Position numbers and translations under genes: made by a program
The notes under the pieces: model-generated
The model's input: only the letters and a program-made list of their open reading frames with translations
Database searches by the model: none
Told to the model about the DNA's origin: nothing
Shown: piece after piece, positions 11,539-22,282 of the stretch
Position numbering within the stretch: position 1 is the stretch's first letter
How the letters are laid out: every line of letters starts with the position of its first letter
Assembly: GCF_000224145.3 (NCBI RefSeq)
Contig: NC_020167.2
Location: forward strand, 2,681,611-2,745,610
Source: Ciona intestinalis
Lineage: Eukaryota > Chordata > Ascidiacea > Phlebobranchia > Cionidae
Reading direction: 5' to 3'
Length of the DNA stretch: 64,000 nt

Positions 11539-12318
11539 TCATTCTTTCTTTGAATGTGGCAAAGTAGAATCACCAACAGATTGCGACTGTGAGGATGAGG
11601 CAGGGGTGAGGAAGGTTGGGTCACGAGGCTTTTCTCCTCCCTGCATTAGTTCTGGGGGAGGTTGGAGCAAAGATGAGCGTCGGGATTTCTCCAATGAAAT
11701 GAGAAACGATGCAAACATGTAACCTGAATAGAAGTGAAGGTTTAGGGAACTTAACATTTCTCTTCTGTGAGCTACCTTACCTATAACTCCAGCAATTGAG
11801 ATGAGAGTGAATCGCATCCATGGATATTTAATAAATGAATGACGTGGCTTACCCATCATATCAGCAATAACTATCAGCGTACCAAATACTGATGCAACAA
11901 CACAATATTTCTTCAACCTCTTTTTTCTGTTGTCCAGGTCTAGATAATATTTTCTCTGTGCCTCTGCCAACGCTGTTTCAAGAACCAAATCATTTTTGCA
12001 GGCCTTCAAACCAGCTTGGTATGAAATTATGGCAAGATCGAACATTTTAGCTCCTTCCTCTGCTTGGCCTTTTCTGTAGTAACCTTTTGGCCAATCTGGC
12101 ACCAATCTTATTGTAACTTCTGCATCTTTCATTGAGTAAAAATACTGATCCATCTTAAGGAATGCCAAAGACCTGTTACTGTACATCACTGCATTGGAGG
12201 GGTCAATCATTATTCCTTCAGAGTATTCCACGATGGCCTCAATGTATTTTGCTTCCTTCATGCATGTGTTACCTTTCAGCTTTCTACTTGCAGCCGAACT
12301 GCTGCTATCAGTCGTCAT
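11539..12318 (-). CDS. TPR-repeat protein with two hydrophobic segments, family not recognised
   Basis: Exons 12318-11781 and 11723-11539 (minus) give 240 residues. The N-terminal half has three TPR-like units (KLKGNTCMKEAKYIEAIVEY, SNAVMYSNRSLAFLKMDQY, WPKGYYRKGQAEEGAKMFD), close in style to the STI1/Hop TPR1 domain that binds Hsp70/Hsp90 C-termini. A basic stretch (RKKRLKKY) precedes two hydrophobic segments, about 140-155 and 170-190, suggesting a membrane-anchored cochaperone-like protein; that is inference. The 57-nt intron (11724-11780) is a multiple of three and open, so its retention would add 19 residues. The start lies 270 bp after the SAT1 stop on the same strand, and a T-rich AG (about 12358) precedes the ATG, a possible trans-splice site. 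Confidence 0.75.
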   Translation of the reverse strand: MTTDSSSSAASRKLKGNTCMKEAKYIEAIVEYSEGIMIDPSNAVMYSNRSLAFLKMDQYFYSMKDAEVTIRLVPDWPKGYYRKGQAEEGAKMFDLAIISYQAGLKACKNDLVLETALAEAQRKYYLDLDNRKKRLKKYCVVASVFGTLIVIADMMGKPRHSFIKYPWMRFTLISIAGVIGKVAHRREMLSSLNLHFYSGYMFASFLISLEKSRRSSLLQPPPELMQGGEKPRDPTFLTPASSSQSQSVGDSTLPHSKKE

Positions 12319-12588
12319 GTTTATTATAGACAGTTGGTTTGCAAACCTAGTGCTTTATCTGTTCATTAAAACAAAAAAAATAACAGGTTTGTTATATCAC
12401 TACAAGAACAGTTCACACGCAAGTCATAGCTAATATTCATATGATTTTTTTTACAGAATCGTAATTAATAATTAACAAACAAAAATACCACCTTGTACTT
12501 ACACCACTAAGACAAGTACACTGATCTAAAGTGCATAGAGAAAGCAAAACCAAGAAGGAAACTAAAGCATTAACTTAATGTTAACCAT

Positions 12589-13597
12589 TTAGTTTTTTTC
12601 TGCATGCTTTGACTCCTTATACATATTATGCATCACATCATTATCAAATCTGAGCATATGCCACTGTTCTTCCTCTGTTAAGTCACGACAGCCAAGATTT
12701 TTATAAAGTCTCATTGCATTCTTATTCCAGTTTAAACACGCCAAACGAAACTGCTGGCAACCGGTTTCAACAGAAAACTCATTTACTTTTTGAATCAGTT
12801 TAGTGGCAAGACCACGATTCCTATGATTTTGTTTGACAAAAACATCTTCCAAATATATGATCTTGCCATTCCATGTTGAATACTGCATCACAAATATTGT
12901 GTATGCTACAACTTCATTTCCTTTCTTTGTTTCAGCAACAAAGGATGAAAAGCATGGAGGGTCAGATTCAAATCCGTCTTTCATTAAAACCTCAGCCGTC
13001 ATTTTAAACTGGTCCTCCATATCTTCCTCTACAGCCATCCCACGGATCATTCCAACTATCTCCTCACAATCTGTCTTTTTCGCTCTTCGTATGTTGTACT
13101 GTGTAATGTAACATATAACAAATATTATTTATCTATCTGAATCTTTGAATGTAAGATAATATAACATCAACTTTATATTAGTGTAGCTGAAAAATCATGT
13201 AATAATGTTTTATACAAAACATACTATCCATTTATTGGGATGCCACTCAGGACTATTACCAATTGGTCAGTGTGTATAATTAATATGAATGTTTATAAGT
13301 TCACATCGCAGGATAAGTTTGTAATGTATGTGTAATTATTTTATTACTTACTAATTTTAGGAATAAATTGTATAGACCAATTAGGTTTCTGGTCTAAAAA
13401 GACACGCACTCGTACAGTGGTAGCAGCATTGAGTTTCCAACTTATATTGCATAGTTACAATGTAACGTGCTAAAACCATTACTTGTGAGTTGTGACCTGT
13501 ATCACGGCGACGGAATTACATTGCAAATTGTCAATAACGAAAAATAGTTGAAGGTTAAATTACTTACCAGTTCTTCATGGCCAGATTGCTTTTCCAT
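12589..13597 (-). CDS. SAT1: SAT1-type spermidine/spermine (or thialysine) N-acetyltransferase
   Basis: GNAT-fold acetyltransferase. Two exons, 13597-13568 and 13098-12589, give 179 residues (human SAT1 171). The start MEKQSGHEEL joins YNIRRAKKTDCEEIVGMIRG, matching [20 protein letters not shown]. Later blocks are IYLEDVFVKQNHRNRGLATK, the acetyl-CoA-binding R/Q-x-x-G-x-G/A region, and ACLNWNKNAMRLYKNLGCRDLTEEEQW, matching [25 protein letters not shown]. Family members acetylate polyamines or thialysine using acetyl-CoA; sequence alone does not separate SAT1 from SAT2-type enzymes. It diverges from the CKAP2-like gene over 427 bp. Confidence 0.92.
13099..13567 (-). other. SAT1 intron, nothing else seen
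   Basis: A 469-bp AT-rich intron between the 10-codon first exon and the main exon. No repeat or ORF of note. Confidence 0.5.
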
Positions 13598-14024
13598 ATT
13601 GATTATTGGTTGCTCTGTGTTAATGTATACAAACAAATCTACCCCACAAAAACATGCAGCTTTTCTGAAAACAAAATTTCGCGCGCTTGTTGGCAAATGG
13701 GATCCTTAAAGAAATTTGAACATTTAGCACGTCAAGCTTGACAGTAGATGCACAATTAAATTAACAATGTGTCTAAAAATTACCAACTCATCAGAAATTG
13801 AATATAATGATGTTAAAAAATGCACGAAATATCATAATTTGAAACGCATCAGTGAATTTTATTAAAACTTGCTATTTCTATGGAACGAGGGATTTTCGAA
13901 TTTTTGCTGACTTCGTCTTTATTGCTTTATTGTTGTTGTTCCGTATTGATGCTTTGGTTGTAACGAGCTTTGCCGTCAAAAACATTAGTTCATCGTTGTT
14001 CTAGTTAAAATTACTGCTTGCGTA
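13598..14024. promoter_or_regulatory. Divergent promoter region SAT1 / CKAP2-like
   Basis: 427 bp between two opposite start codons with no gene. It is AT-rich and shows no clear TATA box in the usual position for either gene. Confidence 0.4.
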
Positions 14025-17000
14025 ATGGACGGTATGGTATTTGTTTGCTATTTATTTAGTTATGATATGCGTTAATAAGTAAAGGAAAATAAATTAATAA
14101 TATCTTTTCAGCTGAAAGATTGGCAAAGCTCAATGCTTACCTTATATCAAAGGGAAAGAAACCAAAAGAGTTATCAAAAAATTACATAAAAGCAAATGCT
14201 ACGAATGTAAAACGAGGAATTCTGACTAAAAAGTGTCAAAACGTGGCTGAAGTGAATTGTACTGATAAAGGTAAACCATTATTTTTTACATGGGACTATA
14301 CAAAGAAGACGGTACACTTTTTCTGCTAGGTGTCGGTAATTATTTAAATTAAAAAATACGGAAAAACACACAAAACAACACTACAAAGTGTTAATGTAAA
14401 ACAAATTAATTAAATAATAATACCTTTCTAAATTCATAAAACACTAGTAAGAACATTTTTCCACATTAGGACCGTTATATACGCTCTTTCGTTTATTTAC
14501 TGTCGTCGAGTCTGTGGTGTAACTGTTTGCGTGCGGTCGTTTACTCTCGTTGTTTCATTTTTACCGGATTTGAGTCCCGCACAGTAGAATCCTTTTTTTT
14601 TTTCAATTTTTTTTTGTTTGATTAGCACGAGTTTGGGGTTAGGGGTTAGGGGTTTAAATCTTATGTGTATAAACCGTGAAACTAACTGCTCCCCATAGAA
14701 TAGAGAAATGAATTTGTCACCGCCTCCCAGCGGCAAAAGTGTACCGTCTTCTTTGTGTAGCCCCATGTTTATTTTTTGTTTTTCACACACTAATATTTTA
14801 ATGTTTATGACAGCATGCATGGGTAACCTCGCTTTTTTATTTTCTTAATCGAATGCAACAACAATTGAACTCGCAGTCGTTTATCACCGGGTATCAACTT
14901 GCTTTTCAAGATATGGTTGTGCAACATTTGTTTTTATCTCACACAATGATTTATTCACACATGTAAAAACACCAAGGGTCCATTTTGAGGCTGGTTGAAT
15001 TGAACATTAACATTATCATGATCTCACCAAGTTTTGATATGACCTTAAGGACCTTATGTGAATGAATGAAACATATTTATCCTCTCATTTACCAAGTAAA
15101 AAGTGATCATGTTTATTTTAATAGCCACAAAGAAATCTATAAAGATGATCGAAAGTACTCAACCAAATCTACCTAAAACTATTAAAAGACTTCCTTCAAA
15201 GACCAACAAAGCTGCAAAAACTTTTGGCAGAAAAAGTAATTTAACCAATCAAAAGATCAGACAGGGAGAAAACAAATTTAATGCGACTAAAGATTCAATG
15301 AAACATAATGATACTCTTCTTGCAAAAACGCCAACCAAAGCAATGGTAGCTAGAAACTTACAAGCCACACCTATGTCCTCGAAAAAACTCTTGTCACAAA
15401 AACTGCTTCGTCGAAGCATGGGGCATGCTATTGTTTCAAAAGAAAACTGCACACCAAAAAAGATTTCTCAACCTATGAGAACTCCAGTTTGTAAATCTGT
15501 AACAGGACGAAGTATTCTTTCGAAATCGGTTCAACCTAAGAGCAGAGTAAGGACTTTTATTGCTGAACAAAGGAGTAAAGCTCCAGCGCCCAAGAAACGA
15601 CTGGCAAAGCAATCTGAAAGAGAGGAGAGAATGTATGTAGACCTTCCCTCAATTTCCATCTTTAAATATAGATTTAAATTAGATATAAATGTGTATGAAA
15701 TGAAGATGAATAATATACTTTGTAAATCTATAACGATCATGGCAATTTGTACCTGTTAGAATTTAGATCACATTGTCAAGTTGTTATTTAAAACAAATTG
15801 TAACAAAGGCTATCATGTTTAAACTTATATATATATGCCTATTTGTACCAATATCATTGTGATTAGATAAATGTTTTAGAATAAATTGCATTGTAGGTTG
15901 AAGCTCAAAGCATGGTTAATATCTCGTGGGAAAAGTGTTGATCATCTCCGTGGTTTTAAACCAGCAAAGACTATGCTAACTCCAGTAAATTCACCACAAC
16001 AAAAAACTGGAAACAGCAGGACTTCATATTGGCCGGTAAAAATATGTGATTTGGCTGCTCGCTTTTTCCACATTTTTAAGCGACATTTGGCTTCATAATT
16101 TTTATTATTTTTGAAGTACAGAGTGTAACTTGTAATATTTTATGTTAGTATCTAGCCATCTAAAAATTCCGATTGTGGTTGGAATAATTAACAACATTCT
16201 GTAAGAGTGGTGGGGCTACGGGTATATAGTTATGTATGTATTCCCTGTTTACTGTAATTATTATAAACAGAGGTTTAGAGAAGAGGACTACCAAGATGAG
16301 ATCAGCATACTGATGAAACATGCCATGCAGGAAGCAACAGATTGCTTGAATGAGGTAAATTAAAGACTTTAAGACATTTTTAACTTACCTTTATCTGAAT
16401 ATGAGTTTTACCACATTAAATATAACTTTGTCGATTGTCGGTAAATATTTAGTTTTTGTGTATAGCTGAAAACTTTTTTGGGGGGGATTGAGTAATTGCT
16501 GTTACACACATTTCGCCCAACGACACATTTTCCCATGAACCCATAATGGTGGCAGCAACAAACCTCAACCCAATCTGTGTCTTCTGGTCTACAGAGAGAA
16601 CTCGAACAATGTTTTCGCGTTGAGGATCTCATGGTAAAAAAACAAAAACTTTCAGGTTCATTATTTATTTTTCAGAATTGTTCACCTACTGAAGTACATC
16701 AGAGACTTGTTGAGTTTCGAGAGAAAATCCCAAGTGCTGAACAACATGCTATATACTGGATCACCATGGCTGCTGTTTATGAAAAACTGGGAAAATCGAA
16801 TGATGAAATATTAAATGTTTATGAAACAGCTGTGGATCTCGATGCACAAGTAAGGAGATGGTTATATTAAATACTTCATGCAAATTAATAGTAAAAATAT
16901 GCATTAAAAAAATACAAGTCAAGTATTACTGAACTTACTGGTATGTAATGATATATATTCAATACGTAATGATATATACATGGTAAGTCATGAAATAATA

Positions 17001-18593
17001 ATTTTAACTTAAAAATCATTTTAGCCATTGGAGCAGTTAAAAGTTGCGTTGAATGAATTTATATCAAAACCACCAAAAATGGACATAACCCCAAGCTATT
17101 CTATCAATGGTAAGAAAAAAAGTTTACATCTTAGATCTTGTTATTATATTATTCTAATCTAATTGATGCCCTTAATACTTGCTAGAGAGTACATATTATT
17201 AAACCCTTGTAAAACAGCTTTAGTAACCATTCTTAACAAAAACATTTAAATGTAACGTAGTTTATAGTATTTTTGCAAATGCCATTAATTCAAATTAATT
17301 CTGCGACAATTTAGGGCTAAATTATGTGAACACTATATTGTAGACCCGAAAGTTTTTAAAGGAAAAGGTGTAAACCTATTTTGAGCTTAGTGTAAACTAG
17401 TTTATTACATTAAACCAACAAATGAGGAATGATTAGAGTTACTATACAAAAGGAATCATTGGTTAAAAAAGAAGTTCCACAATAACTTTAAATGTACTGA
17501 AAGTTCTTGCAACATCATTGCATAATACACCACTTGGCATTAAATAGTAATAATAGGTTCATGCTTTTAGTGCTCATGTAACAAAGTATAGTTTATTGTT
17601 TAGTTTTCATAGCAATTATCTGGTACAGACTAATCAGTAAGTTTTGAAAGCCTCTAATTTTAAAACTTAACAATAAATTTACCAGAACAAGGAACATCTT
17701 CTCCAACAACAATCAGCCAACGTACAAGTCCAATACGTGGCCAAGTATTCCAAACTCCGATAAAATCATCTCACCCTCCATCACCTCTAGTGGCTGGATC
17801 TCCTTCATCCGTCATCAAGTTACGGATGATTTCGAAATCTTCACCAGTATTTAAACAGTAAGTTCCCAATCACTATATTTTAAAACTCTTATAAAGCAAG
17901 ACTTCTTAAACTTGAGGTCATCAAAAGAAATAATACACAAGTACTGCATGTGTTATGGTATAAAAAAAGGTAGCAAAAAATTTAAGAATATTAAAAGGGG
18001 TTGTAAGCAAAAATGTTCGGAAAGCCCTTTTCTAAAGCCAAGATTGCATTTATTCCTAGAATCCTCTTGAAAAGAGCCCTGCCTCTTACCACAAGTGCCA
18101 TAGTAACACCGGTTCGTCGTTCGAAGAGAATTGAGAATGCAAGTTCAAAGTACCCGCAGTATGTTCGACCCCACCACCCATGTATCACCAACCCACAAGT
18201 GAGGTTTTTTTTTATTTTAACTTGTTTATTTGGGAGGTATTTTAAAAAGTGGAAATATTTATTTAAATGTTTTTATTTATTGGATATATAATGAGAGTTT
18301 TCAAGAACAATTTAATGCACAGGAATGTATTACATTAACTTTTATAGATTTTATTCTGTATACAAAAAAAATACAATTTTACAGTAAATAACTAAATATA
18401 GTTCCAAGCAATGCTCTTTGGACATGACAATTTAAAATGTGGACAAGATATTTATTTTAAGATGAGATAACATTAATAGGATTTGCTGGAGTCAATGAAT
18501 AAGGAGATGGAATCATGTGACTTTGTGTTTGACGAGAACAAAGCACTTGGGGAAGATTATGCTGATGTTTCTACCATTCTGAACTTGGGATAA
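14025..18593 (+). CDS. CKAP2: CKAP2-like mitotic spindle protein
   Basis: Candidate exons: 14025-14031, 14112-14270, 15125-15632, 15897-16035, 16271-16354, 16676-16849, 17025-17109, 17686-17857, about 18008-18198 and 18480-18593. Family marks are a repeated RLxKLxAYLISKGK / LKLKAWLISRGKS motif, the helical block EFREKIPSAEQHAIYWITMA ... DEILNVYETAV, TPVRRSKRIENASSK, HPCITNPQDLLESMNKE and the acidic C-terminus; CKAP2 and CKAP2L share these in the same order. Vertebrate CKAP2 binds and stabilises spindle microtubules. The middle is basic and Ser/Thr/Lys-rich. Joining exons 8 and 9 with canonical sites leaves the frame off by one (see findings). AATAAA at 18876-18881. Confidence 0.85.
14279..14777. 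mobile_element. MITE with long inverted repeats and 9-bp target duplication
   Basis: The element spans 14288-14768 (481 bp). Its ends ACATGGGACTATACAAAGAA and, on the opposite strand, ACATGGGGCTACACAAAGAA continue as GACGGTACACTTTT: about 36 bp of inverted repeat with two mismatches. The 9-bp sequence TTATTTTTT flanks it on both sides (14279-14287, 14769-14777); the A/T composition makes that less decisive than usual. It holds no gene; it includes a short GGGGTTA run and a poly-T tract. It lies 8 bp inside the donor end of the second CKAP2 intron. Confidence 0.75.
16478..16605 (-). repeat. tRNA-like SINE copy in CKAP2 intron
   Basis: Reverse strand reads GGGTTGAGGTTTGTTGCTGC, CACCATTATGGG, AAATGTGTCGTTGGGCGAAA and GTAACAGCAATTACTCA, aligning block by block with the SINE at 735-905. 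Confidence 0.55.
17110..17685 (+). other. CKAP2 intron, nothing else seen
   Basis: A 576-bp AT-rich intron without repeat or ORF that I recognise. Confidence 0.4.
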
Positions 18594-18875
18594 CAGTAAA
18601 ATATATAAACATTGTTTTATAAATATATAACTGCCATGATGCATGGGATGCCAATGCAGTGTCATTTTTTAAATGCTGTTTTATCCGCGCATGTTTTGAT
18701 TACCCATAATGCTATGTATTAGCTCTGATTTTAAATTTTAACTCTTTGTTTAATAATTATTATTAAAAATGCATTGATATTGAACTAAAATATATATGGT
18801 TGGAAAATATTTAGGCAACATAGGTGTTCCATCTGTTCCTTTTGCTTAGTATGTACTTATTGCACATAAACAGTA

Positions 18876-18881
18876 AATAAA
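18876..18881 (+). terminator. Candidate CKAP2 polyadenylation signal
   Basis: AATAAA in the convergent 3' spacer (18594-18956) between CKAP2 and C4orf33. Confidence 0.45.
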
Positions 18882-18956
18882 GAATAATTGTAGTTTATGG
18901 GTAGAATCTGGGATGCAATTATGAAAAATTAAATAGTGTGTGATGCACATTTAAAA

Positions 18957-20099
18957 TTAAGCAGTATTCCATATTGAGGTTTCGTCTTTTTCCAACTTCC
19001 CATTTGGAAACACTGCGTTGATGTCAATATCTTGGAAATACTCGAGTCTGTGGCTGTTAGGAATTTGTTAAGCTAGTAATAAATAATGTTCAACAAGATG
19101 GGGTTTAGTGTATGAGTGCGGAAGTAAAAGACCTTGCGTGACGGGGCAAAGATAGTCGTTATAACATGGGTGTTCTGTTTCACATCATACACCTTTTCCC
19201 GCTAACGAGTTACCATATATGTTACTTTGTGGATTTTTTATATGGTCGACAATTGGGACAACTCATTAGTAAAGAAATAAATGGTGATTTACAACACTTA
19301 CAAGTCAGGTTTTTCATATTTCCCTTTTGGTGCCGAATACAGCGTTTCATACACGCGATTTGTGTCCACACCATGCATGGCGAATGCATTGAACTTATCT
19401 ATCCCAGCTGGTAGATAATCCCAAGGCATTATCGCACACCCTGTCCAGGTGTTGCCGGTGATTTTTGCAGAATATTCCATCTCAAGGTTTTTCTTCCAAA
19501 CTTCTCTGCATTTCTTGAAGAGCAAACCAAGATGTTGGCCATGCCTGCAATTAATCTATATGATTTTAAGTTATAACATAGTTTTTTGTTTATCTTTTTG
19601 AAAATGGTAACAGAGATTATATTATTTAAACGATAAGGATAATGAAATTATAGCAAAATGGCAGTTGTTAAAATTTTAAATGAAAATTAAATTGTTTAAA
19701 GTTATGTTGATATTTAGAAGAAAGCACTAACGGTCCAAATTCAACTTCATAGTACTCTCCAGTCTTTGAGTTGTAAAAGAACACTTCAACAACTGAAAGT
19801 TATAAAAGCATAAATGTATTGCAATTTATCATATTATAAAGTGAAAAATTTCAAGCAAATCAACAATTTTCGGACTTTGCCATCATAAACACATGCACAT
19901 GCGGTCCAACTGCACCTTCGTAATCCCAAAGTAACCAGAGTGGCTTTCCTTCTTCTCCAACCGGAGCAGGATCGTTAAAGTAGGGGGCTTTAATAGTGAG
20001 TTTTACACCGTTTTCCACGCCTTCCAACTTCATTTTTACCGGTTCATGATCGATGGGATCACCTTCCCATTGTTGTGTTATTTCAAACTCGTATACCAT
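18957..20099 (-). CDS. C4orf33: UPF0462 protein, C4orf33 homologue
   Basis: Four exons on the minus strand (20099-19916, 19792-19732, 19544-19302, 19053-18957) join in phase to 194 residues; human C4orf33 has 199. Shared blocks in order: FEITQQWEGDPIDHEPVKMK, APYFNDPAPVGEEGKPLWLLW, DYEVVEVFFYN, YYEVEFGPHGQHLGLL, WTGCAIMPWDYLPAGIDKFN, FAMHG and KPDFHRLEYFQ. The family looks like a carbohydrate-binding beta-sandwich but its function is not established. Start chosen at the ATG of MVYEFEI, which aligns with human MDFKIEH. A dispersed repeat fills much of the last intron. Confidence 0.92.
19087..19245 (+). repeat. Dispersed short repeat, GTTATAACA family
   Basis: Contains AAGATAGTCGTTATAACATG, GGTGTTCTGTTTCACATCAT, ACACC and CTAACGAGTTACCATATATG. 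This is one of the longer copies of the family in the window. Confidence 0.55.
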
Positions 20100-20582
20100 T
20101 TTGCTCAGTGTTGCTTTTAGAAATTTTCAAAATGAAATACGTAAACAAAATATTTCAGCATAAATTTAGGTAAAGTCCCTCATGTAAAAGATATTTGTTA
20201 GATCCTATAAGTCAACATTTATCGTTGTATGTTCAAATAATGTTTCAACTAATCTAAAGCATTTTTTAGAGTTTTCCATTTGTACATACGCATTTCTTTA
20301 TATTTTTCGGCTACATGTATAATTTTTGGCAATCAACTATTTTCCTACGCACTATTTGCGGAACTACTATAATCATATTTTTTGCGAGAATGTATGGGAT
20401 CTATTACAATCCACGCGTAGAACATTTTAATGGGTAACTTTTGTTAGACGTTATTTAGTTTAAGTTGTAACGCAATTTAAGTTTAGATGTTTTGATTTTA
20501 ATAACATTGGATTGCATTGTTTTTATTTGTAATACAGGTGCAATTGACGCCTGCTGTGTAATGTTTGTTAGCTTTTAAAAAC
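20100..20582. promoter_or_regulatory. Divergent promoter region C4orf33 / GTF2H5
   Basis: A 483-bp spacer between opposite ATGs. A T-rich acceptor-like TTTATTTGTAATACAG ends at 20537, 45 nt before the GTF2H5 ATG, suggesting a 5' UTR intron or a spliced-leader site. Confidence 0.35.
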
Positions 20583-20810
20583 ATGGTAAACGTCACAAAA
20601 GGAGTTCTTGTCGAGTGCGATCCTGCTATGAAACAATTTCTTTTGCATTTGGATGATTCAAACGCTCTTGGAAAAGGGCATAAGTTTATACTTCAGGACT
20701 TGGACGAGACACATCTTTTTATAGCTGTTGACGTAATACAACAAATACAAGAGAGAATTGATGAACTTATGGACAGAAACTCATTTGCTCCTGGTCAAGT
20801 AGCTGCATAA
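20583..20810 (+). CDS. GTF2H5: TFIIH subunit 5 (TTD-A / Tfb5)
   Basis: Single-exon gene of 75 residues. [20 protein letters not shown] matches human [20 protein letters not shown] almost residue for residue, followed by [20 protein letters not shown] and [13 protein letters not shown]. The protein is the small stabilising subunit of TFIIH, needed for nucleotide excision repair; human mutations cause trichothiodystrophy. The ATG at 20583 is chosen by this homology. The next gene starts 158 bp after its stop. Confidence 0.97.
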   Translation: MVNVTKGVLVECDPAMKQFLLHLDDSNALGKGHKFILQDLDETHLFIAVDVIQQIQERIDELMDRNSFAPGQVAA

Positions 20811-20968
20811 TTTTTCGCTCACATATAAAGAATAATATACTTACCCAACTAGTTGTTTTTTTTAACAAAACCGTTCATTGACACCTATTTCGTGAAATAC
20901 TGCTTATTTATAACATTTACCGCTGCTTCTACCATTCATTGTTTTTTTTCTATTAAAAGCAAGGAAAC
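20811..20968 (+). promoter_or_regulatory. Short intercistronic region with T-rich splice acceptor
   Basis: The 158-bp gap between GTF2H5 and ZCCHC7 ends in GTTTTTTTTCTATTAAAAG (to 20959), an acceptor-like site 9 nt before the ZCCHC7 ATG. I see no AATAAA in the gap. This layout fits a trans-spliced operon junction. Confidence 0.45.
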
Positions 20969-22282
20969 ATGGATTTTAAAAAAGAAACATTTGCTGTTGA
21001 ATCATCAATGCATGAAGACAGTGACTCAGATTTCATGGGAAGTGAACTCGAGTTTCAACTTTACAGTCAGATTCATTATCACCAAGAACCTGTGATTCCA
21101 GAAGTTACAGGAACGGAAAAATTACCTGCTTCCTCAAATAGAACTGGAACGAATCATTTCGATCAAATTTTGGAACAAAAAGGGGGAGAGGATCATTTAA
21201 GTAAATTTTTAACACAAAAAAGTTTGGCTTTTTACTATGAGTTTGATAATCAGTGTTCATCAAGTAATGAGCGTGATGTGAGGGAACAGAAGTTTTCACA
21301 TCTGGTTGATGATAATAGTGACTCGGATATAAGTGATCTGGAAAAATGGGAAATACTTGATGATGTGAAAGATTCCAATGAAGAGAATACTATTCACATA
21401 CATGTTTCAGAGGATGCAGTTACTAGTGATGATTCTAAAGCTTGTTGGAAGATTTGCAAAGAGGACATACTAGCTGGACTGAATAAATATCGAGATACAA
21501 GAAGGTACTTTGGTGATTCTAATGTTCGGTGCAAAAATTGTGACCTGACTGGTCACATTGCCAATGAATGCTCTAAACCAAAGAAAGTAAAGCCGTGTTT
21601 TCAGTGTGGGATAAAAGGACACATGGCAAAGTTTTGTCCCAAGCATATTCCTGTCTCTCGTCGACATTTAAGTTTTAGCTGCAATCGATGTGAGCAAATG
21701 GGTCACATACAGTCTGAGTGTCCTGATTTGTGGCGCCAATATCATAAGACAACTAAAGCTGGTTCCTTAGTCACCTCATCCTTGCCACTACCCATGAGCA
21801 AGAAGAAATGCTGCTACAACTGTGGAAAGCGTGGACATTTTGGCTTTGATTGTAAGAAATCAAGAAGTCAGACATTTGCTGCTGTTACACAGCCCACTGT
21901 ATTTAGGTATGATCATTGGATTTGGATTGAACATGCGAAAAAATCATCTGGAAAAAGTAGTAAACGACCCATGGTTAAAACAAAAGATAAAACACAAATT
22001 AACAAAAACGTCCAGGTAACTAGAACTGTTCATTTTAACCTTGCCAAGGAAGCTTTGACGGTGAAAAGAAATGATGGCGTAAACAATAAAAAAAGGAAAA
22101 AAGAAACCAAAAAGAATATCAAATTTAAAAAAGAAAAAGATTTGGGTGATTATTCAGGGAAAAAATCTAAGAAACCAAAAAAATCTTTAAAACGCAAAGC
22201 AGTGAATTTCAAGGATGAAAATTTTAAACAAAACAAGAAGTTCAAGTTAAATAAGAAATTGGGGAAAAAAATCAAAAGCTGA
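20969..22282 (+). CDS. ZCCHC7: ZCCHC7, CCHC zinc-knuckle RNA surveillance protein
   Basis: A single-exon gene of 437 residues. After an acidic N-terminus come CCHC-type knuckles: CKNCDLTGHIANEC (about 188), CFQCGIKGHMAKFC (about 210), CNRCEQMGHIQSEC (about 239) and CYNCGKRGHFGFDC (about 282), with the diagnostic WRQYHKTTK between the last two, as in human ZCCHC7 (WRQYHLTTK). The C-terminus is a long Lys-rich nucleolar-type tail. ZCCHC7 is the Air1/Air2 counterpart in the TRAMP complex that feeds nuclear RNA to the exosome. This is a host gene, not a retroviral gag remnant: it has four knuckles in the ZCCHC7 layout and no neighbouring pol. Confidence 0.93.
   Translation: MDFKKETFAVESSMHEDSDSDFMGSELEFQLYSQIHYHQEPVIPEVTGTEKLPASSNRTGTNHFDQILEQKGGEDHLSKFLTQKSLAFYYEFDNQCSSSNERDVREQKFSHLVDDNSDSDISDLEKWEILDDVKDSNEENTIHIHVSEDAVTSDDSKACWKICKEDILAGLNKYRDTRRYFGDSNVRCKNCDLTGHIANECSKPKKVKPCFQCGIKGHMAKFCPKHIPVSRRHLSFSCNRCEQMGHIQSECPDLWRQYHKTTKAGSLVTSSLPLPMSKKKCCYNCGKRGHFGFDCKKSRSQTFAAVTQPTVFRYDHWIWIEHAKKSSGKSSKRPMVKTKDKTQINKNVQVTRTVHFNLAKEALTVKRNDGVNNKKRKKETKKNIKFKKEKDLGDYSGKKSKKPKKSLKRKAVNFKDENFKQNKKFKLNKKLGKKIKS

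Noticed and set aside
14630-14660. Telomere-like GGGGTTA repeats
   Set aside because: Only three units, and they lie inside the MITE at 14288-14768; not a telomere remnant.
21530-21870. CCHC knuckles suggesting a retroviral or LTR-element gag
   Set aside because: The four knuckles, the WRQYH block and the Lys-rich tail match host ZCCHC7, and no other element parts are nearby.
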